Shown: piece after piece, positions 1-9,778 of the stretch | Layout of the letters: each line of letters opens with the position of its first letter | How positions within the stretch are numbered: position 1 is the first letter of the stretch | Assembly (NCBI RefSeq): GCF_013911645.1 | Contig: NZ_JACESV010000004.1 | Coordinates: 1-64,000, forward strand | Origin: Allomuricauda sp. | GTDB taxonomy: Bacteria; Bacteroidota; Bacteroidia; Flavobacteriales; Flavobacteriaceae | Length of the DNA stretch: 64,000 nucleotides | Direction of reading: 5' to 3' | Made by a program: the position numbers and the translations under genes | The notes under the pieces: model-generated | Database searches by the model: none | What the model saw: the letters and a program-made list of their open reading frames with translations, nothing else | What the model was told of the DNA's origin: nothing

Positions 1-958
1 CAACGTCACTGCTGTTCCCTAATCCATTCGGGTGTTGCTTACTTTTTGAATTGAGAAGGATACGAGCAGAACTACAGGCCGAGGCACCCAGTACCACTAC
101 TTTTCCTTTCAATTTATATTCTTTACGATCTTCTTTGTTAATGTAGGACACTCCCGTGGCCCTGCCCTCTTCGTCGGTGGTCACCTCGCGGACCATACAG
201 TTCACGAAAAGGTCGATTTGGCCACCGTTCTTCTGCGCAGGGAAGATAAGACAGGTCCCCGCGGAGAAATCCGCGTATACCTGACAGGCACGGTTGCACT
301 GCCCGCAGTAGAAGCAGACCCCACGATCATTGTTTATCTTTTTGGTGAGCATCGACATCCGGGAGGGGTACACCGGAATATTGCTCTTACGAGCTCCTTT
401 GATATAAAAAAGCTCGTGCAATCTTGGTTTGGGCGGTGGCAGAAAGAAACCGTCCGGATCATTGGGAAGGCCCTCGTTGGTGCCGAAAACCCCGATCATC
501 TTGTCCACCTTGTCGTAATAGGGCTTTACGTCATCATAGCTTATGGGCCAGTTGTCCCCATAGCCGTCAACGTCCTTGTGCTTGAAGTCCTTCGGACCGA
601 ACCTCAGCGATATCCTTCCCCAGTGGTTGGTCCGTCCGCCCAGCATCCTGGAACGGAACCAATCGAATCGGGTGTCCTCCCCTTGGGTGTAGGGCTCCCC
701 CTCGATGTCCCAGCCGCCATAGGCGGCATCGAAGTCCCCGAAGGGACGGAATCGCGTGCTCTTGCCGCGCCTGGGGCTCTCGTAGGGCCATTTCAACTGG
801 GTTTGGTGCTCCGGCATGGCCGGATCAAAAAAGGGACCGGCCTCGACTACGGCAACTTTTAACCCAGACTCCGAAAGCACTTTGGCGGCCATACCGCCAC
901 CTGCTCCCGAACCTACTATAATAGCATCGTAAACAGTGCTGTTCTCTATAATCTGCAT
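1..958 (-). CDS. GMC-family FAD oxidoreductase (partial, C-terminus outside window)
   Basis: The reverse strand stays open from an ATG at 958 to base 1, at least 319 codons. The gene is cut by the window edge. An FAD-binding glycine motif GSGAGGGMAAKVL lies at about residues 17-29, followed by the acidic VVEAGPFF strand. GGRTNHWGR is typical of the glucose-methanol-choline family, and a cysteine-rich FYCGQCNRACQ stretch sits near residue 220. The last visible part, GKVVVLGASACSSARI, is the second nucleotide-binding strand seen in Bacteroidota GMC proteins. Such enzymes oxidise sugar or alcohol hydroxyls, often in the periplasm, but the substrate cannot be read here. No signal peptide is seen at this start. 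It lies downstream of susD on the same strand, separated by a likely terminator, so it is probably a separate transcript. Family confidence is high. Confidence 0.85.
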   Translation of the reverse strand, partial: MQIIENSTVYDAIIVGSGAGGGMAAKVLSESGLKVAVVEAGPFFDPAMPEHQTQLKWPYESPRRGKSTRFRPFGDFDAAYGGWDIEGEPYTQGEDTRFDWFRSRMLGGRTNHWGRISLRFGPKDFKHKDVDGYGDNWPISYDDVKPYYDKVDKMIGVFGTNEGLPNDPDGFFLPPPKPRLHELFYIKGARKSNIPVYPSRMSMLTKKINNDRGVCFYCGQCNRACQVYADFSAGTCLIFPAQKNGGQIDLFVNCMVREVTTDEEGRATGVSYINKEDRKEYKLKGKVVVLGASACSSARILLNSKSKQHPNGLGNSSDV

Positions 959-1077
959 GGATATATGTTTGGTTTTTATGGGTAAATGAATCAAGTTTAA
1001 CGGACAACCATTGCGCTGTGTTGACATAAACATGTCATGCAACGGATTGCCTCAAACATCTTGAATGATAAAATTGA

Positions 1078-1108
1078 GGCCCATCATCCATAAAGGATTC
1101 CATGGGCC
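1078..1108 (-). terminator. Probable terminator after the first susCD operon
   Basis: GGCCCAT (1078-1084) pairs with ATGGGCC (1102-1108), and an inner ATCC/GGAT pair extends the stem. On the minus strand the hairpin begins 20 bases after the susD stop and is followed by the moderately T-rich TCAATTTTATC. This is read from sequence only; no folding energy was computed. Confidence 0.5.
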
Positions 1109-1127
1109 CCATACATCTTACATATGT

Positions 1128-2702
1128 TTAATAGCCATTATTATCGGTACCCAGACTAGGGTTACGTTGAAGCTCAGGTCCTGGCAAAGGCAACAACATG
1201 TGTTTTTCTTCAATTTGTTTGCCTCTTTCTGTGGTATGGCCCACTGCATTTACAAAGGATATACTGCCCGGTGCATCGGCTACCGGAAACTGACCTGTGC
1301 GAACAATATCGAACCAAGTTTTGAATTCGAACACCAATTCTTTGTGTCTTTCTTTCCACACCTCTTGTACAAAAGCTTCAGTTCCCAAACCGGTAAGGTC
1401 TGCTTCAACCGTGGCCAAATCGGATTCCCAATAAGCTCTGGAGCGTACTTGAGCCAAATAGTTGATGGCATCGGAGGTTACCCCACTGGATCTTGCAATG
1501 GCTTCGGCAGCGATCAGGAGCACATCGGCATAACCATAAACTGCAAAATCCTTTCCAGACATTGCCGTTTCAAATACCGCTGTGTCATCATGCCATATAT
1601 AAGGTGCTGTTGAAAAAGCCTGACCTGTACCTTCAAAACTGGAATGGAAAAACTGCTTTTCCTGAATTCGAAGGTCATTGTCAGGGTCATAGAGGTCCAA
1701 AAATCCTTCTGAAGGCAAATATCCCCCATTGGTAATGTCATAAAGAACTTCTGAAGCTAGTGCCACGGGATAGGAATATCTTGGATAAACCGAAGTAGCT
1801 ATCTCTGGATCATATTCTTTGATATAAATATGCTCCACTGCTGATGCATCCCCTTTTCTGATCTTGTTGTATGCTGAGTTTTCTGGATCGATTACTCCCG
1901 GAGATACTTCATCATGCTGTACCAAACCATAAGAACCGTAGGTTCCGTTGATGATTTCCTGGGATAATGCCGCTGCATCGGCGTAACGATCGGCATTTAA
2001 AGGATTTCCGCTCATGGTCAGGTAAACATCGGCCAATAAGGTTGCCACTGCCCCGGCAGTAACACGTTTGCCATTGTCGACCATACTTACCGTTGGCAGT
2101 CCACCTTCGAGGGCATCCTTTAAATCCTGCTCTATCAAAGCATATATATCGGCTATCGGGCTTCTTTCCAGATATAGGTTCTCCAAAGATTCATAGGGCT
2201 CCGTCGTCAATGGAACCGGGCCAAACCATCTTACCAAATAATAGTAGGAAAATGCCCTGAAAAATTTGGCCTCGGCCAACAACTGGGCCCTTTCGGAATC
2301 GCTCAGTTCGGGTGTTTCCGGTATGTATTTGATAGCGTTGTTTGCTCTGGAAATTCCTAAATAGAGCTCTCTCCATCTGTCCTGCAAATAACCTCCGATA
2401 TTATCGCCGTTCAAAGTGAGTTCCTGTGTATTGCTCACGTGCAGCTCTTGACCTGCATACTCATTATAGAAATAGCCAGACATGTATCCGCCCAACATTA
2501 GGGGGGTTCCGCTATAAACTCCACCATCGGTCATATTTGGAGCACCTGTTCTATATAATGAATTTACTGCACTATATGCTTGATCTGGTTCTGAAAAGAA
2601 CTGGTTGGAATCAAGTTCGGCAAGAGGTTGTTCTTCCAAAAAGTCCGAACAAGACCCCAATACAATTATTCCGATTAGAAAAACTATATACTTAATTTTC
2701 AT
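1128..2702 (-). CDS. susD: SusD/RagB-family outer-membrane lipoprotein
   Basis: A 524-aa SusD-like nutrient-binding lipoprotein that caps its SusC partner at the outer-membrane surface. The N-terminus is a short hydrophobic signal ending in the lipobox LGSC, then SDFLEEQPLAELD, the usual SusD opening. The TPR-like middle contains LLAEAKFFRAFSYYYLVRWFG, and the C-terminus holds the conserved VWKERHKELVFEF and FDIVRTGQFP regions. Length is normal for the family. It starts 17 bases after the susC stop and is the last gene of the sigma-fecR-susC-susD operon. The glycan bound cannot be inferred, because no carbohydrate-active enzyme lies beside it in the window. Confidence 0.95.
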   Translation of the reverse strand: MKIKYIVFLIGIIVLGSCSDFLEEQPLAELDSNQFFSEPDQAYSAVNSLYRTGAPNMTDGGVYSGTPLMLGGYMSGYFYNEYAGQELHVSNTQELTLNGDNIGGYLQDRWRELYLGISRANNAIKYIPETPELSDSERAQLLAEAKFFRAFSYYYLVRWFGPVPLTTEPYESLENLYLERSPIADIYALIEQDLKDALEGGLPTVSMVDNGKRVTAGAVATLLADVYLTMSGNPLNADRYADAAALSQEIINGTYGSYGLVQHDEVSPGVIDPENSAYNKIRKGDASAVEHIYIKEYDPEIATSVYPRYSYPVALASEVLYDITNGGYLPSEGFLDLYDPDNDLRIQEKQFFHSSFEGTGQAFSTAPYIWHDDTAVFETAMSGKDFAVYGYADVLLIAAEAIARSSGVTSDAINYLAQVRSRAYWESDLATVEADLTGLGTEAFVQEVWKERHKELVFEFKTWFDIVRTGQFPVADAPGSISFVNAVGHTTERGKQIEEKHMLLPLPGPELQRNPSLGTDNNGY

Positions 2703-2719
2703 GATATTTTTTTTATGGA

Positions 2720-5700
2720 TTAAAATTTGAGGCTACATCCTATGGTAAAAGTCCTAGGCTTGGGGTATTGGAAGAAGAAAATGTTCTGTCCCCATTGATT
2801 TCCGCCCCAAGAAGTTGCTTCGGGATCGTACCCTTGAAAGTCTTTGGAATGGATTACGAATGCGTTTTCCAAACTGGCATAAACTCTCAAACGGTTCAAA
2901 CCCATCAAATCCAAAAACTGCTGGTTAAAATTGTAGCCCAAGGAGAATAGGTTTCCTCTGATGTAGGAGCCATCCACGACCCATCTGCTGTCTACCTGGC
3001 TGTTCTGTCCTGCATAGGCTTGGTTCCTAATTTCCTGTACCATGGTGTTCTGGTTGCTTTCGGTCCAACCATCATAAAGAATGGTAGCAAGTCCGTTTGC
3101 AATGCCTGAACGGTCTTCGGTAGAGTGATAGAATTGTTGCATAATCTCTACCCCTGCCACAAATTGGATATCAGCGGTGAAGTCAAAATTCTTATAACGG
3201 AAGGTGTTTATGAAACTTCCTGTAATATCCGGCAGGCCTTTTCCAAGGATTTTCTTTTCTGCTGATCGTTTGGCCTCTCCTGGAACAGCACCAACCTCAG
3301 CTGCTTCTGCAGCTTCGTCCGTTCCCCATGTGCCCAAACGCTCGTATCCCCAGAAAGAGCTCAAAGATTCTCCAACTCGAAGAATGGTCTGGCTACCGGA
3401 TACCCAGAATGGCCCGGGTTCGATGTCTTCATCGTTTTCGCCCAAACTTTCAATTCTGTTCTTGTTATAGTTCATGTTAAAGGAGGTCTCCCAACCGAAA
3501 TCGGCTTTACGGATAATCTCTCCCGTAATCATGGCCTCGATACCCTTGTTGGAAACGGAACCGATATTGTCCCTTACCGAAGTAAATCCAGAAGTATAGG
3601 GCACTGGTCTATCCAATAAAAGATCTTTTGTCAACTTATCGTAGTAATCGAACTCCAAACGCAACCTATAATCAAAGGCGGCAAGATCCAATCCAATATC
3701 AAACTGACTGGTTTTTTCCCATTCCAATCCTGGGTTTGCCAAACGGTTTACGGAGCTTGAACTAACCCTTGTGCCATTTAACAGTACCGTTCCCGAAGAA
3801 ACTGTTGCCAATGAGCTGTAGGGGGCGATTTCCGTGTTACCTGTTATACCGTAGCTACCACGTAGCTTAAGTCGGTTGATTGCGGTTACGTCTTCCATAA
3901 AGGCTTCTTCACTGATGTTCCAACCAGCACCTATGGATGGGAAGAATCCGTATTTATTGTCCTCACCAAATCTTGAGGAGCCATCTGCCCTTCCTGTCAA
4001 AGTCAGCAAATATTTACTCTTATAGGAATAGCTGGCACGAACAAAATAGGAATTAAGTGCCCATTCGTTGGTGGTAGATTCCGGTGCACTTGGATTACTT
4101 GCTGACCCGATATTGTTGTAGCGGAAAAAATCGTCACTAAACCCTCTCGCAAAAATGTTGGAAGATTCGTAAGTGCGTTCTTGCCAACTCAAACCTAACA
4201 TGGCATTGATGCTGTGGTCACCAAAATCCTGATTGTAGGTAAGATAGTTTTCTTGCTGCCAGTAGGTACTTTTTTCATTAAAAATACGGGCAAAACCATT
4301 GGGTGCCGAAATATTTACCAAATCTCGTGGCGAGTACTCTTTTTTGTTCCTGATATTTTTATCGAAACCGAATTGCGTTCTAAATTCCAGACCTGGCAAA
4401 ATATTGAAATTGGCATAGAAATTCCCGAAAAGTTGGTTTCTTTCCCAGAACCTTTCCTGTGTTTCCAATACGTGAACCGGATTGGACATGGACTCCAAGT
4501 TATAGGCATCGCTGATCATTTGGCTATTGCTCCACGTTCCATCGGGAAATTTTACCGGGAAAATCGGGGGCATTTCAATCATGGTCCTTCTTGGTGTCTG
4601 GCCACCACCGCCCTCTTCAAATTCGGTGTCCTTAACATCGTTCACCATAAGGTTAACACCCAATTTTAGCCAATCTTTTGGAGTAACGTCATAAGCGATT
4701 TTTCCGCTGATCCTATCCAATTCATTGTTCAGCATTATTCCTTCTATATGAGAATAATTCAAAAATACCCCTATGGATGATTTTTCACTCCCTTGCTGAA
4801 TGGACAATTGGTGATTGTTGGAATAGGCAGTACGCGTGGCTTCATCTTGCCAGTCGGTATCATAAAGCGGGTTTCCTTGTGCATCGAACAAATTTGGGTC
4901 ATTGGTCGTAAATACGGGGGCTGGGTCGCCAGGACGGTACTTTGGAGTATTCTCCATACCTGTACGAACTACTTCCAACCACTCTTCCGCGTTCAGCAAA
5001 TCCATCTTCTTGCGGATGCTTCCTACGCTCAAGAAACCATCATAACCAATTGAGATTTTTTCATCTTTTGAGCCTCTTTTGGTGGTGATCAAAACCACGC
5101 CATTGGCACCCCTTGCCCCATATATTGCAGCGGATGATGCATCTTTCAATACCTCCATGCGTTCAATATCGTTGGGGTTTATGAATTGGATGTCGTCCAT
5201 TACCACACCATCCACAACATATAAGGGGTCTGTTGATGAATTGATGGTACCCACACCACGGATCACTATTCTAGGGGATCCTGTTGGAGAACCGGAGTTT
5301 AAAAACACGTTTACACCGGCTACTTTGCCCCTCATCCCTTGGAGGGGATTGCTTACTGGAGCTTTTAAGAGGGTCTCGCTATCCACGGCTCCAACGGCTC
5401 CGGTGAGGTCGGATTTTTTCTGGGTACCATAACCTACAACGACAACCTCTTCCAAGGCGGCCACATTCTCTTTTAGAACAACATCTATGGTCTGTTGGTC
5501 GCCCACTTCGATTTCTTGGGTTACAAAACCTATGTAGCTGAACATAAGAACATCCCCTGTATCTGCCATGATGCTGTAATTACCATCAAAATCGGTAGTA
5601 GTACCCTTGGAGGTCCCCTTTACCAAAATAGATACTCCCGGAATAGGGGTGCCCGCATTGTCCGTGATCTTTCCATTAACGGTAAACTGTACCGTGGTCC

Positions 5701-6142
5701 TGATAAGTTCATTGATCCTATCGGGACTCAAGGCTGTCGGCATTTTATCGACATGCTTGTTTAAAAGACGCTCTATTTTGTTTTTAATTTCGGGGTTGTC
5801 TTTTGGAAAAAGAATGATTTGATCTCTCACAAAGCTAAAGGCGATATCGGATTCCGAGAACAGCTCGTTCAATACGGCATCCAATGTCTTATTCTCTACT
5901 TTGAGCGATTTTTTGGAATACACATCTACAATACTGTTGTTGTAGAAAAAGCTGTAATCGCTCTTGCGTTCAATTTCGTTCAATATCCTCTTTAATCTCA
6001 CATTATTTGCCTCTAACGAAATACTTTGGGCATTTGCCTCAGAAGCAAATAACTTGGCCAGGGTAAGTGCCACTAAGATTAAATAGATTTTCATTATCCT
6101 AATAATTGGGACCTTTGGTAAAAAAAGTTCCTTTTTTTCCAT
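2720..6142 (-). CDS. susC: SusC/RagA TonB-dependent transporter with STN signalling domain
   Basis: A 1140-aa outer-membrane active transporter. After a signal sequence ending near SEANAQ it has an STN domain (about residues 40-115). Next come a carboxypeptidase-regulatory-like domain (about 155-240, VNGKITDNAGTPIPGVSILV), a plug with the SusC hallmark VVVGYGTQKKSDLTGAVG, and a long beta-barrel ending in aromatic-rich YPKPRTFTIGCSLKF. An STN domain marks transporters that pass a ligand signal through the periplasm to a FecR/ECF-sigma pair, and that pair lies directly upstream (95-bp gap to fecR). TonB and ExbBD are not in the window. The substrate is unknown. Confidence 0.95.
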   Translation of the reverse strand: MEKKELFLPKVPIIRIMKIYLILVALTLAKLFASEANAQSISLEANNVRLKRILNEIERKSDYSFFYNNSIVDVYSKKSLKVENKTLDAVLNELFSESDIAFSFVRDQIILFPKDNPEIKNKIERLLNKHVDKMPTALSPDRINELIRTTVQFTVNGKITDNAGTPIPGVSILVKGTSKGTTTDFDGNYSIMADTGDVLMFSYIGFVTQEIEVGDQQTIDVVLKENVAALEEVVVVGYGTQKKSDLTGAVGAVDSETLLKAPVSNPLQGMRGKVAGVNVFLNSGSPTGSPRIVIRGVGTINSSTDPLYVVDGVVMDDIQFINPNDIERMEVLKDASSAAIYGARGANGVVLITTKRGSKDEKISIGYDGFLSVGSIRKKMDLLNAEEWLEVVRTGMENTPKYRPGDPAPVFTTNDPNLFDAQGNPLYDTDWQDEATRTAYSNNHQLSIQQGSEKSSIGVFLNYSHIEGIMLNNELDRISGKIAYDVTPKDWLKLGVNLMVNDVKDTEFEEGGGGQTPRRTMIEMPPIFPVKFPDGTWSNSQMISDAYNLESMSNPVHVLETQERFWERNQLFGNFYANFNILPGLEFRTQFGFDKNIRNKKEYSPRDLVNISAPNGFARIFNEKSTYWQQENYLTYNQDFGDHSINAMLGLSWQERTYESSNIFARGFSDDFFRYNNIGSASNPSAPESTTNEWALNSYFVRASYSYKSKYLLTLTGRADGSSRFGEDNKYGFFPSIGAGWNISEEAFMEDVTAINRLKLRGSYGITGNTEIAPYSSLATVSSGTVLLNGTRVSSSSVNRLANPGLEWEKTSQFDIGLDLAAFDYRLRLEFDYYDKLTKDLLLDRPVPYTSGFTSVRDNIGSVSNKGIEAMITGEIIRKADFGWETSFNMNYNKNRIESLGENDEDIEPGPFWVSGSQTILRVGESLSSFWGYERLGTWGTDEAAEAAEVGAVPGEAKRSAEKKILGKGLPDITGSFINTFRYKNFDFTADIQFVAGVEIMQQFYHSTEDRSGIANGLATILYDGWTESNQNTMVQEIRNQAYAGQNSQVDSRWVVDGSYIRGNLFSLGYNFNQQFLDLMGLNRLRVYASLENAFVIHSKDFQGYDPEATSWGGNQWGQNIFFFQYPKPRTFTIGCSLKF

Positions 6143-6237
6143 AATTTTGATGAGTTTACGATGTTTAATTACATTTCTATGTGGTTAAATAATTATTGAG
6201 CAGGGGGGTGCGGGAACACCCTCCTCTCTTTTTTGGG

Positions 6238-7182
6238 TCATTTCTTCATATAAAGTGTTATTTGGTTATTTTTCATTTGATACAGTATCGGTGAGGAAAC
6301 TTCAAAAAGATCCAATATTTGTTCTATACCAAGGTTATCGAACTCCCCTGTATATTTATAGTCCATTATGCCCGGTGACTCAACGGATATGTCAACTTTG
6401 TACTTTCTTTTTAGATCGCTTATTACCTGACGTATCGGTGTCTCATCGTAAATAAGTTTGCCCTGGCGCCATGCGGTAAAGTTTTCGGTCTGTACATTAT
6501 CCACAATAAGTTTGTCGGCATCTTTAACATAGGTGGCTCTTTGGGAAGGGTTCAACACCACTGTTTTTTGGTCCCGTTCTTCTACGACCTTTACCTTACC
6601 TGAGACCAAGGTTGTTTCCACATTAAGGTCTTCCGGGTACGATTTTACATTGAAAACTGTTCCCAAGACCTGAATTTTCATCCCATTTCCTGTAGCGACC
6701 ATAAAAGGTTTTTTGGGATTGTGGGACACATCAAAAAATGCCTCGCCCTTTAAACTAACCTCTCTTAATTCACCAGAAAACTCCTTGGGATAAGACAATG
6801 TGGTGTTGGCATTAAGGGTTACTTTGGTGCCATCGGACAACACGATTGTTTTATTCTCGCCAATTGAAGTTTCCAATGTAATTTGAGGGCTGTCTTGTAT
6901 TTCGGTTTGGTCCGCAGGCAAGATTAATGTATATGCAAGAGAAAAAATTAAGACTGCACAAGCTGCGTACCCCACATATTTATACCATTTTGCATATATC
7001 TTTTTTGGACTACCGGAATTGCCATGCCCACTTTGTTTTAGTGATTTGGCCACATGCTTTGCCTTTAAAATATGATAGCGTTGTTGTTGTTTTGGGTTTT
7101 TGAGCAACCACTTGACAACTTCTTGCTTTCTTTCATTGGTCAGACGACCTTCGACCAATGCAATAATATCCTTTTTGTTCAT
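6238..7182 (-). CDS. FecR-family anti-sigma factor
   Basis: A 314-aa inner-membrane regulator. A cytoplasmic N-terminal part resembling DUF4880-type anti-sigma domains is followed by one membrane helix near residues 72-92 (YVGYAACAVLIFSLAYTLIL). A FecR domain (about 105-210, with the typical GEAFFDVSHNPKKPF stretch) and a C-terminal DUF4974-like domain come next. It would hold the ECF sigma factor inactive until the STN domain of the neighbouring SusC signals. It lies 69 bp after the sigma gene and 95 bp before susC, all on the minus strand, so the four genes form one regulatory unit. Confidence 0.93.
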   Translation of the reverse strand: MNKKDIIALVEGRLTNERKQEVVKWLLKNPKQQQRYHILKAKHVAKSLKQSGHGNSGSPKKIYAKWYKYVGYAACAVLIFSLAYTLILPADQTEIQDSPQITLETSIGENKTIVLSDGTKVTLNANTTLSYPKEFSGELREVSLKGEAFFDVSHNPKKPFMVATGNGMKIQVLGTVFNVKSYPEDLNVETTLVSGKVKVVEERDQKTVVLNPSQRATYVKDADKLIVDNVQTENFTAWRQGKLIYDETPIRQVISDLKRKYKVDISVESPGIMDYKYTGEFDNLGIEQILDLFEVSSPILYQMKNNQITLYMKK

Positions 7183-7251
7183 TGTATTCAGGAACGGTAT
7201 TTATTAGCAAGACGTAAAAAAGGGAAACATCCCCTAGTCTGGATGTAAAAA

Positions 7252-7833
7252 TTAAAAAAATAGGGTGGGCAAATACTCGCTCAAAGCTGCTCTAAGCTGT
7301 CTTAAAGCTCTGGTAATGTGGTTTTCTACTGTTTTTGGGGAAATCTCCATTTCTTTGGAAATTTCTTGGTGGCAGAGTCCTTCCAAGCGACTTTTCTTGA
7401 AGACTTTTTTGCACTTTTCTGGTAGTTCATCTATGGCTTCATCAACCAGGGCCTGTAACTCTTTTGCCAAAATGGAAGAGGCCATATCATCTGCCAAAGC
7501 GCTATGGTTCAACCAAAACTCCTGCTGTTCGGCAGACATGTCTTTGGTAAGCTTATTCTTTCTTGTTCGTAAATAGTCTAAGCATGCATTTCGGGTCATA
7601 CTATAGATATAGCCCGTAAAATTTGAGGTAATCTGCAGAGTTTCCCATTTCTCCCATAGTTTGATAAAAACATCATGAACGATTTCCTCGGCATCTTCTT
7701 GGGAAGAAATATAACTCTTTACGATTACAACAAGCTTAGGCCTATAGAACTCGTACATCATACTGAAATCGTCCTCTATGCCATTATCTGAAAGAGCGTT
7801 GATTTTGAGGTTATGCAAATGTTCTGGCTTCAT
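7252..7833 (-). CDS. ECF-type RNA polymerase sigma factor (SusC-linked)
   Basis: A 193-aa sigma-70 ECF factor. Region 2 (SSQEDAEEIVHDVFIKLWEK, about residues 43-62) binds core polymerase and the -10 element. Region 4 (LPEKCKKVFKKSRLEGLCHQ onward, ending KTVENHITRALRQLR) is the helix-turn-helix for the -35 element. It is the first gene of the sigma-fecR-susC-susD operon and probably drives its own operon when the FecR protein releases it. Length is usual for Bacteroidota SusC-associated ECF factors. Confidence 0.93.
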   Translation of the reverse strand: MKPEHLHNLKINALSDNGIEDDFSMMYEFYRPKLVVIVKSYISSQEDAEEIVHDVFIKLWEKWETLQITSNFTGYIYSMTRNACLDYLRTRKNKLTKDMSAEQQEFWLNHSALADDMASSILAKELQALVDEAIDELPEKCKKVFKKSRLEGLCHQEISKEMEISPKTVENHITRALRQLRAALSEYLPTLFF

Positions 7834-8193
7834 TTGTTGGGAAATGCAAATATTTGACCCTGCAATTTACAAATTTCGGATTAACGGCAAATTTTCATTC
7901 ACCCCTATTTTCATAAACCATAAAATACAATCCATTGGTTTAGTTGATAAAATTGAGAAACTGGTCAGGGAACTTTGAATAATAAAGAAGTTTTATTCAA
8001 TGGGGTACCCTGGTTACACCTAAACAAGAAAAAGTATTGAGTCAAACCAAAACAAACTTGGGGCAGTAGTACAAAAAACAGCTATGGGTTGCCACCCAAA
8101 CTCTAAAAAAGAACCAGGACAAATCATTAAAATTCTTTGGCCTTAATTAATTTTAAGACTAAAATGTAAGGTGGTACTTACTCGTTTTTTTGG
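7834..8193. other. Intergenic region, no gene seen
   Basis: 360 bases between the sigma gene and the frameshifted kinase. It should hold the sigma-gene promoter in its left half. I see no ORF, tRNA or strong hairpin. Confidence 0.6.
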
Positions 8194-9380
8194 TTATAGA
8201 CCAATAGGTATTTCCACAGTGGCAGTTGTTCCTTTACCTTCTTCTGAGGTAATATCGAGCTTGCCCCCGATACTGCTCACCATATCCGTAACAAGCCTAA
8301 TGCCTAAACCATATCCCTTTTCACCACTCGTCCCCTTATCTTCCCCTAGATCCGAGTTTGTCAGTTTTTGGAGTTTTTCTTTTGAAATACCCTTTCCATT
8401 ATCCCCCACCTCTATCTGTAGCGATAGGTTTTCTTCTTGCTGTATTATGTCAAGTTTTACCTTTATTTCCCCTTTTGGGGCTGTAAATTTTATGGAATTG
8501 GCGATAAGGTTCCCAACAATAGGGAGCAGTTTTCTTCTTGAAAATTTATAATGATTTTTGTTTCATTATAAGTAAATTCAAGGTTTATCTGCTTGTTACG
8601 GGCGGCTAGCACATAAAGATCGTGAAGGTGTTTTTTTAATTCCGAGAGGTTAAAATAATTTTCTTTCTGCTGCGCTTTTTGTTTGTCCAATATATCGTCG
8701 GTAAAATCCATGAGTTTGGAAGCCGAGCTCTTTATCATTTCCATGTACATCCCAAATTCCCCATCATCGAGCGTTTCATTTTCGGCACTTACGGTAAGTC
8801 CAAGAATACCCCCCACAGGCCCTCTAACGTCGTGTGCCATTTGGTTGCGTTGTACAATGGCCTTGTTAAGTTGTTCTTGCAGTACATCCAACTTCATTTT
8901 GTCCTCGAGCCTCTTTACAACCTCGTCGGCAACAAGCCTTAACAATTTTTTCTTTTCGGAGGAGATGTTCTTTTCTTTAAAATCTATTACACAAAGTGCT
9001 CCGATACTTTCGCCTGTTTGTGTTTTAAGTGGAATCCCCAGATAGTATTTGAATCCTTCACTTCCTTTAACAAAAGGATTGTCTCTGAACCGAGCGTCTT
9101 CATCAAGACGTGGGACTTCCATTAATTCCTCGGTGTGAATCGTATATTGACAAACAGAGTCCTCGCGATCAATTTGCATGAATTCCGAAGAATTTGATGT
9201 TACTGTCCATTGGGAGTAATTATCAATTAAGTTGATCAAGGACAACTCTGTATCGGCAATATTGGCAGCCAACTGGATCAAGCCTTCAAATTCGGTCTGA
9301 AGATTCCTATAATCGAGGTCAAATTCGTTCAGTTTTTTAATCCGTTCATATTCTGCATTCTTACGCTCAAACTCATCCAT
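8194..9380 (-). pseudogene. GAF-domain histidine kinase interrupted by a frameshift
   Basis: Two reading frames together make one kinase of about 395 aa. The first (9380 down to about 8540) encodes a GAF domain (about residues 25-165) and a DHp domain with the His box NQMAHDVRGPVGGILGLTV. The second frame picks up with RKLLPIVGNLIANSIKFTA (N box), GDNGKGI, GYGLGIRLV and GKGTTATVEIPI, a full HATPase_c domain that ends normally at 8194. The frames differ by one base. The break lies between 8541 and 8560, most simply a base lost from A4 (8541-8544) or T5 (8555-8559); adding one base at the latter gives a natural join at KFSRRKLLPIVGN. There is no membrane segment, so it would be a soluble sensor. 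It may be a true pseudogene or a homopolymer sequencing error. Confidence 0.8.
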
Positions 9381-9778
9381 CAGCTAATTTTTTATTTGCC
9401 TGGCAAAAATAAATTAAAAGATGTTGAACTCCAATCAAATAAGTACTAAGCTTAAATTAAATTTAAGGGTTGCTTAGTAATTATATTCACAATCCAAGAT
9501 AGATGTGATTGCCTCAATAAATCGGTTCCCAACCAATAACAGACCATTTTGTTTATGAGCAGAAACGGTATTGTGATTTTACCCAAAGCAGAAAAAAACC
9601 GGCACAGACAAATTTACCTGCTGCTTTAAGTTTCTGTTATCCATTATTTAAACACAGGATCAATAGCGTTAGATTCTTGCTATTTATGCCAAAAAAATAT
9701 ATATTGGATTCCTTTAAACCAAAGAACACCTTTTTGGCCTGCCAACAAATATGTGCTTAACCAACTGCCTAACCAAAC
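9381..9778. other. Divergent intergenic region, no gene seen
   Basis: 398 bases between the two divergent kinase genes. It must carry both promoters. The only feature I noticed is TAACCAAAC (9770-9778) directly before the ATG of the plus-strand kinase, a word that recurs before other genes in this window. Confidence 0.5.

Noticed and set aside
218..862. 214-codon plus-strand open frame
   Set aside because: It is antisense to the GMC oxidoreductase, whose frame is open to the window edge and has clear motifs.
1065..1613. 182-codon plus-strand open frame
   Set aside because: Antisense to the SusD gene; no recognisable protein features.
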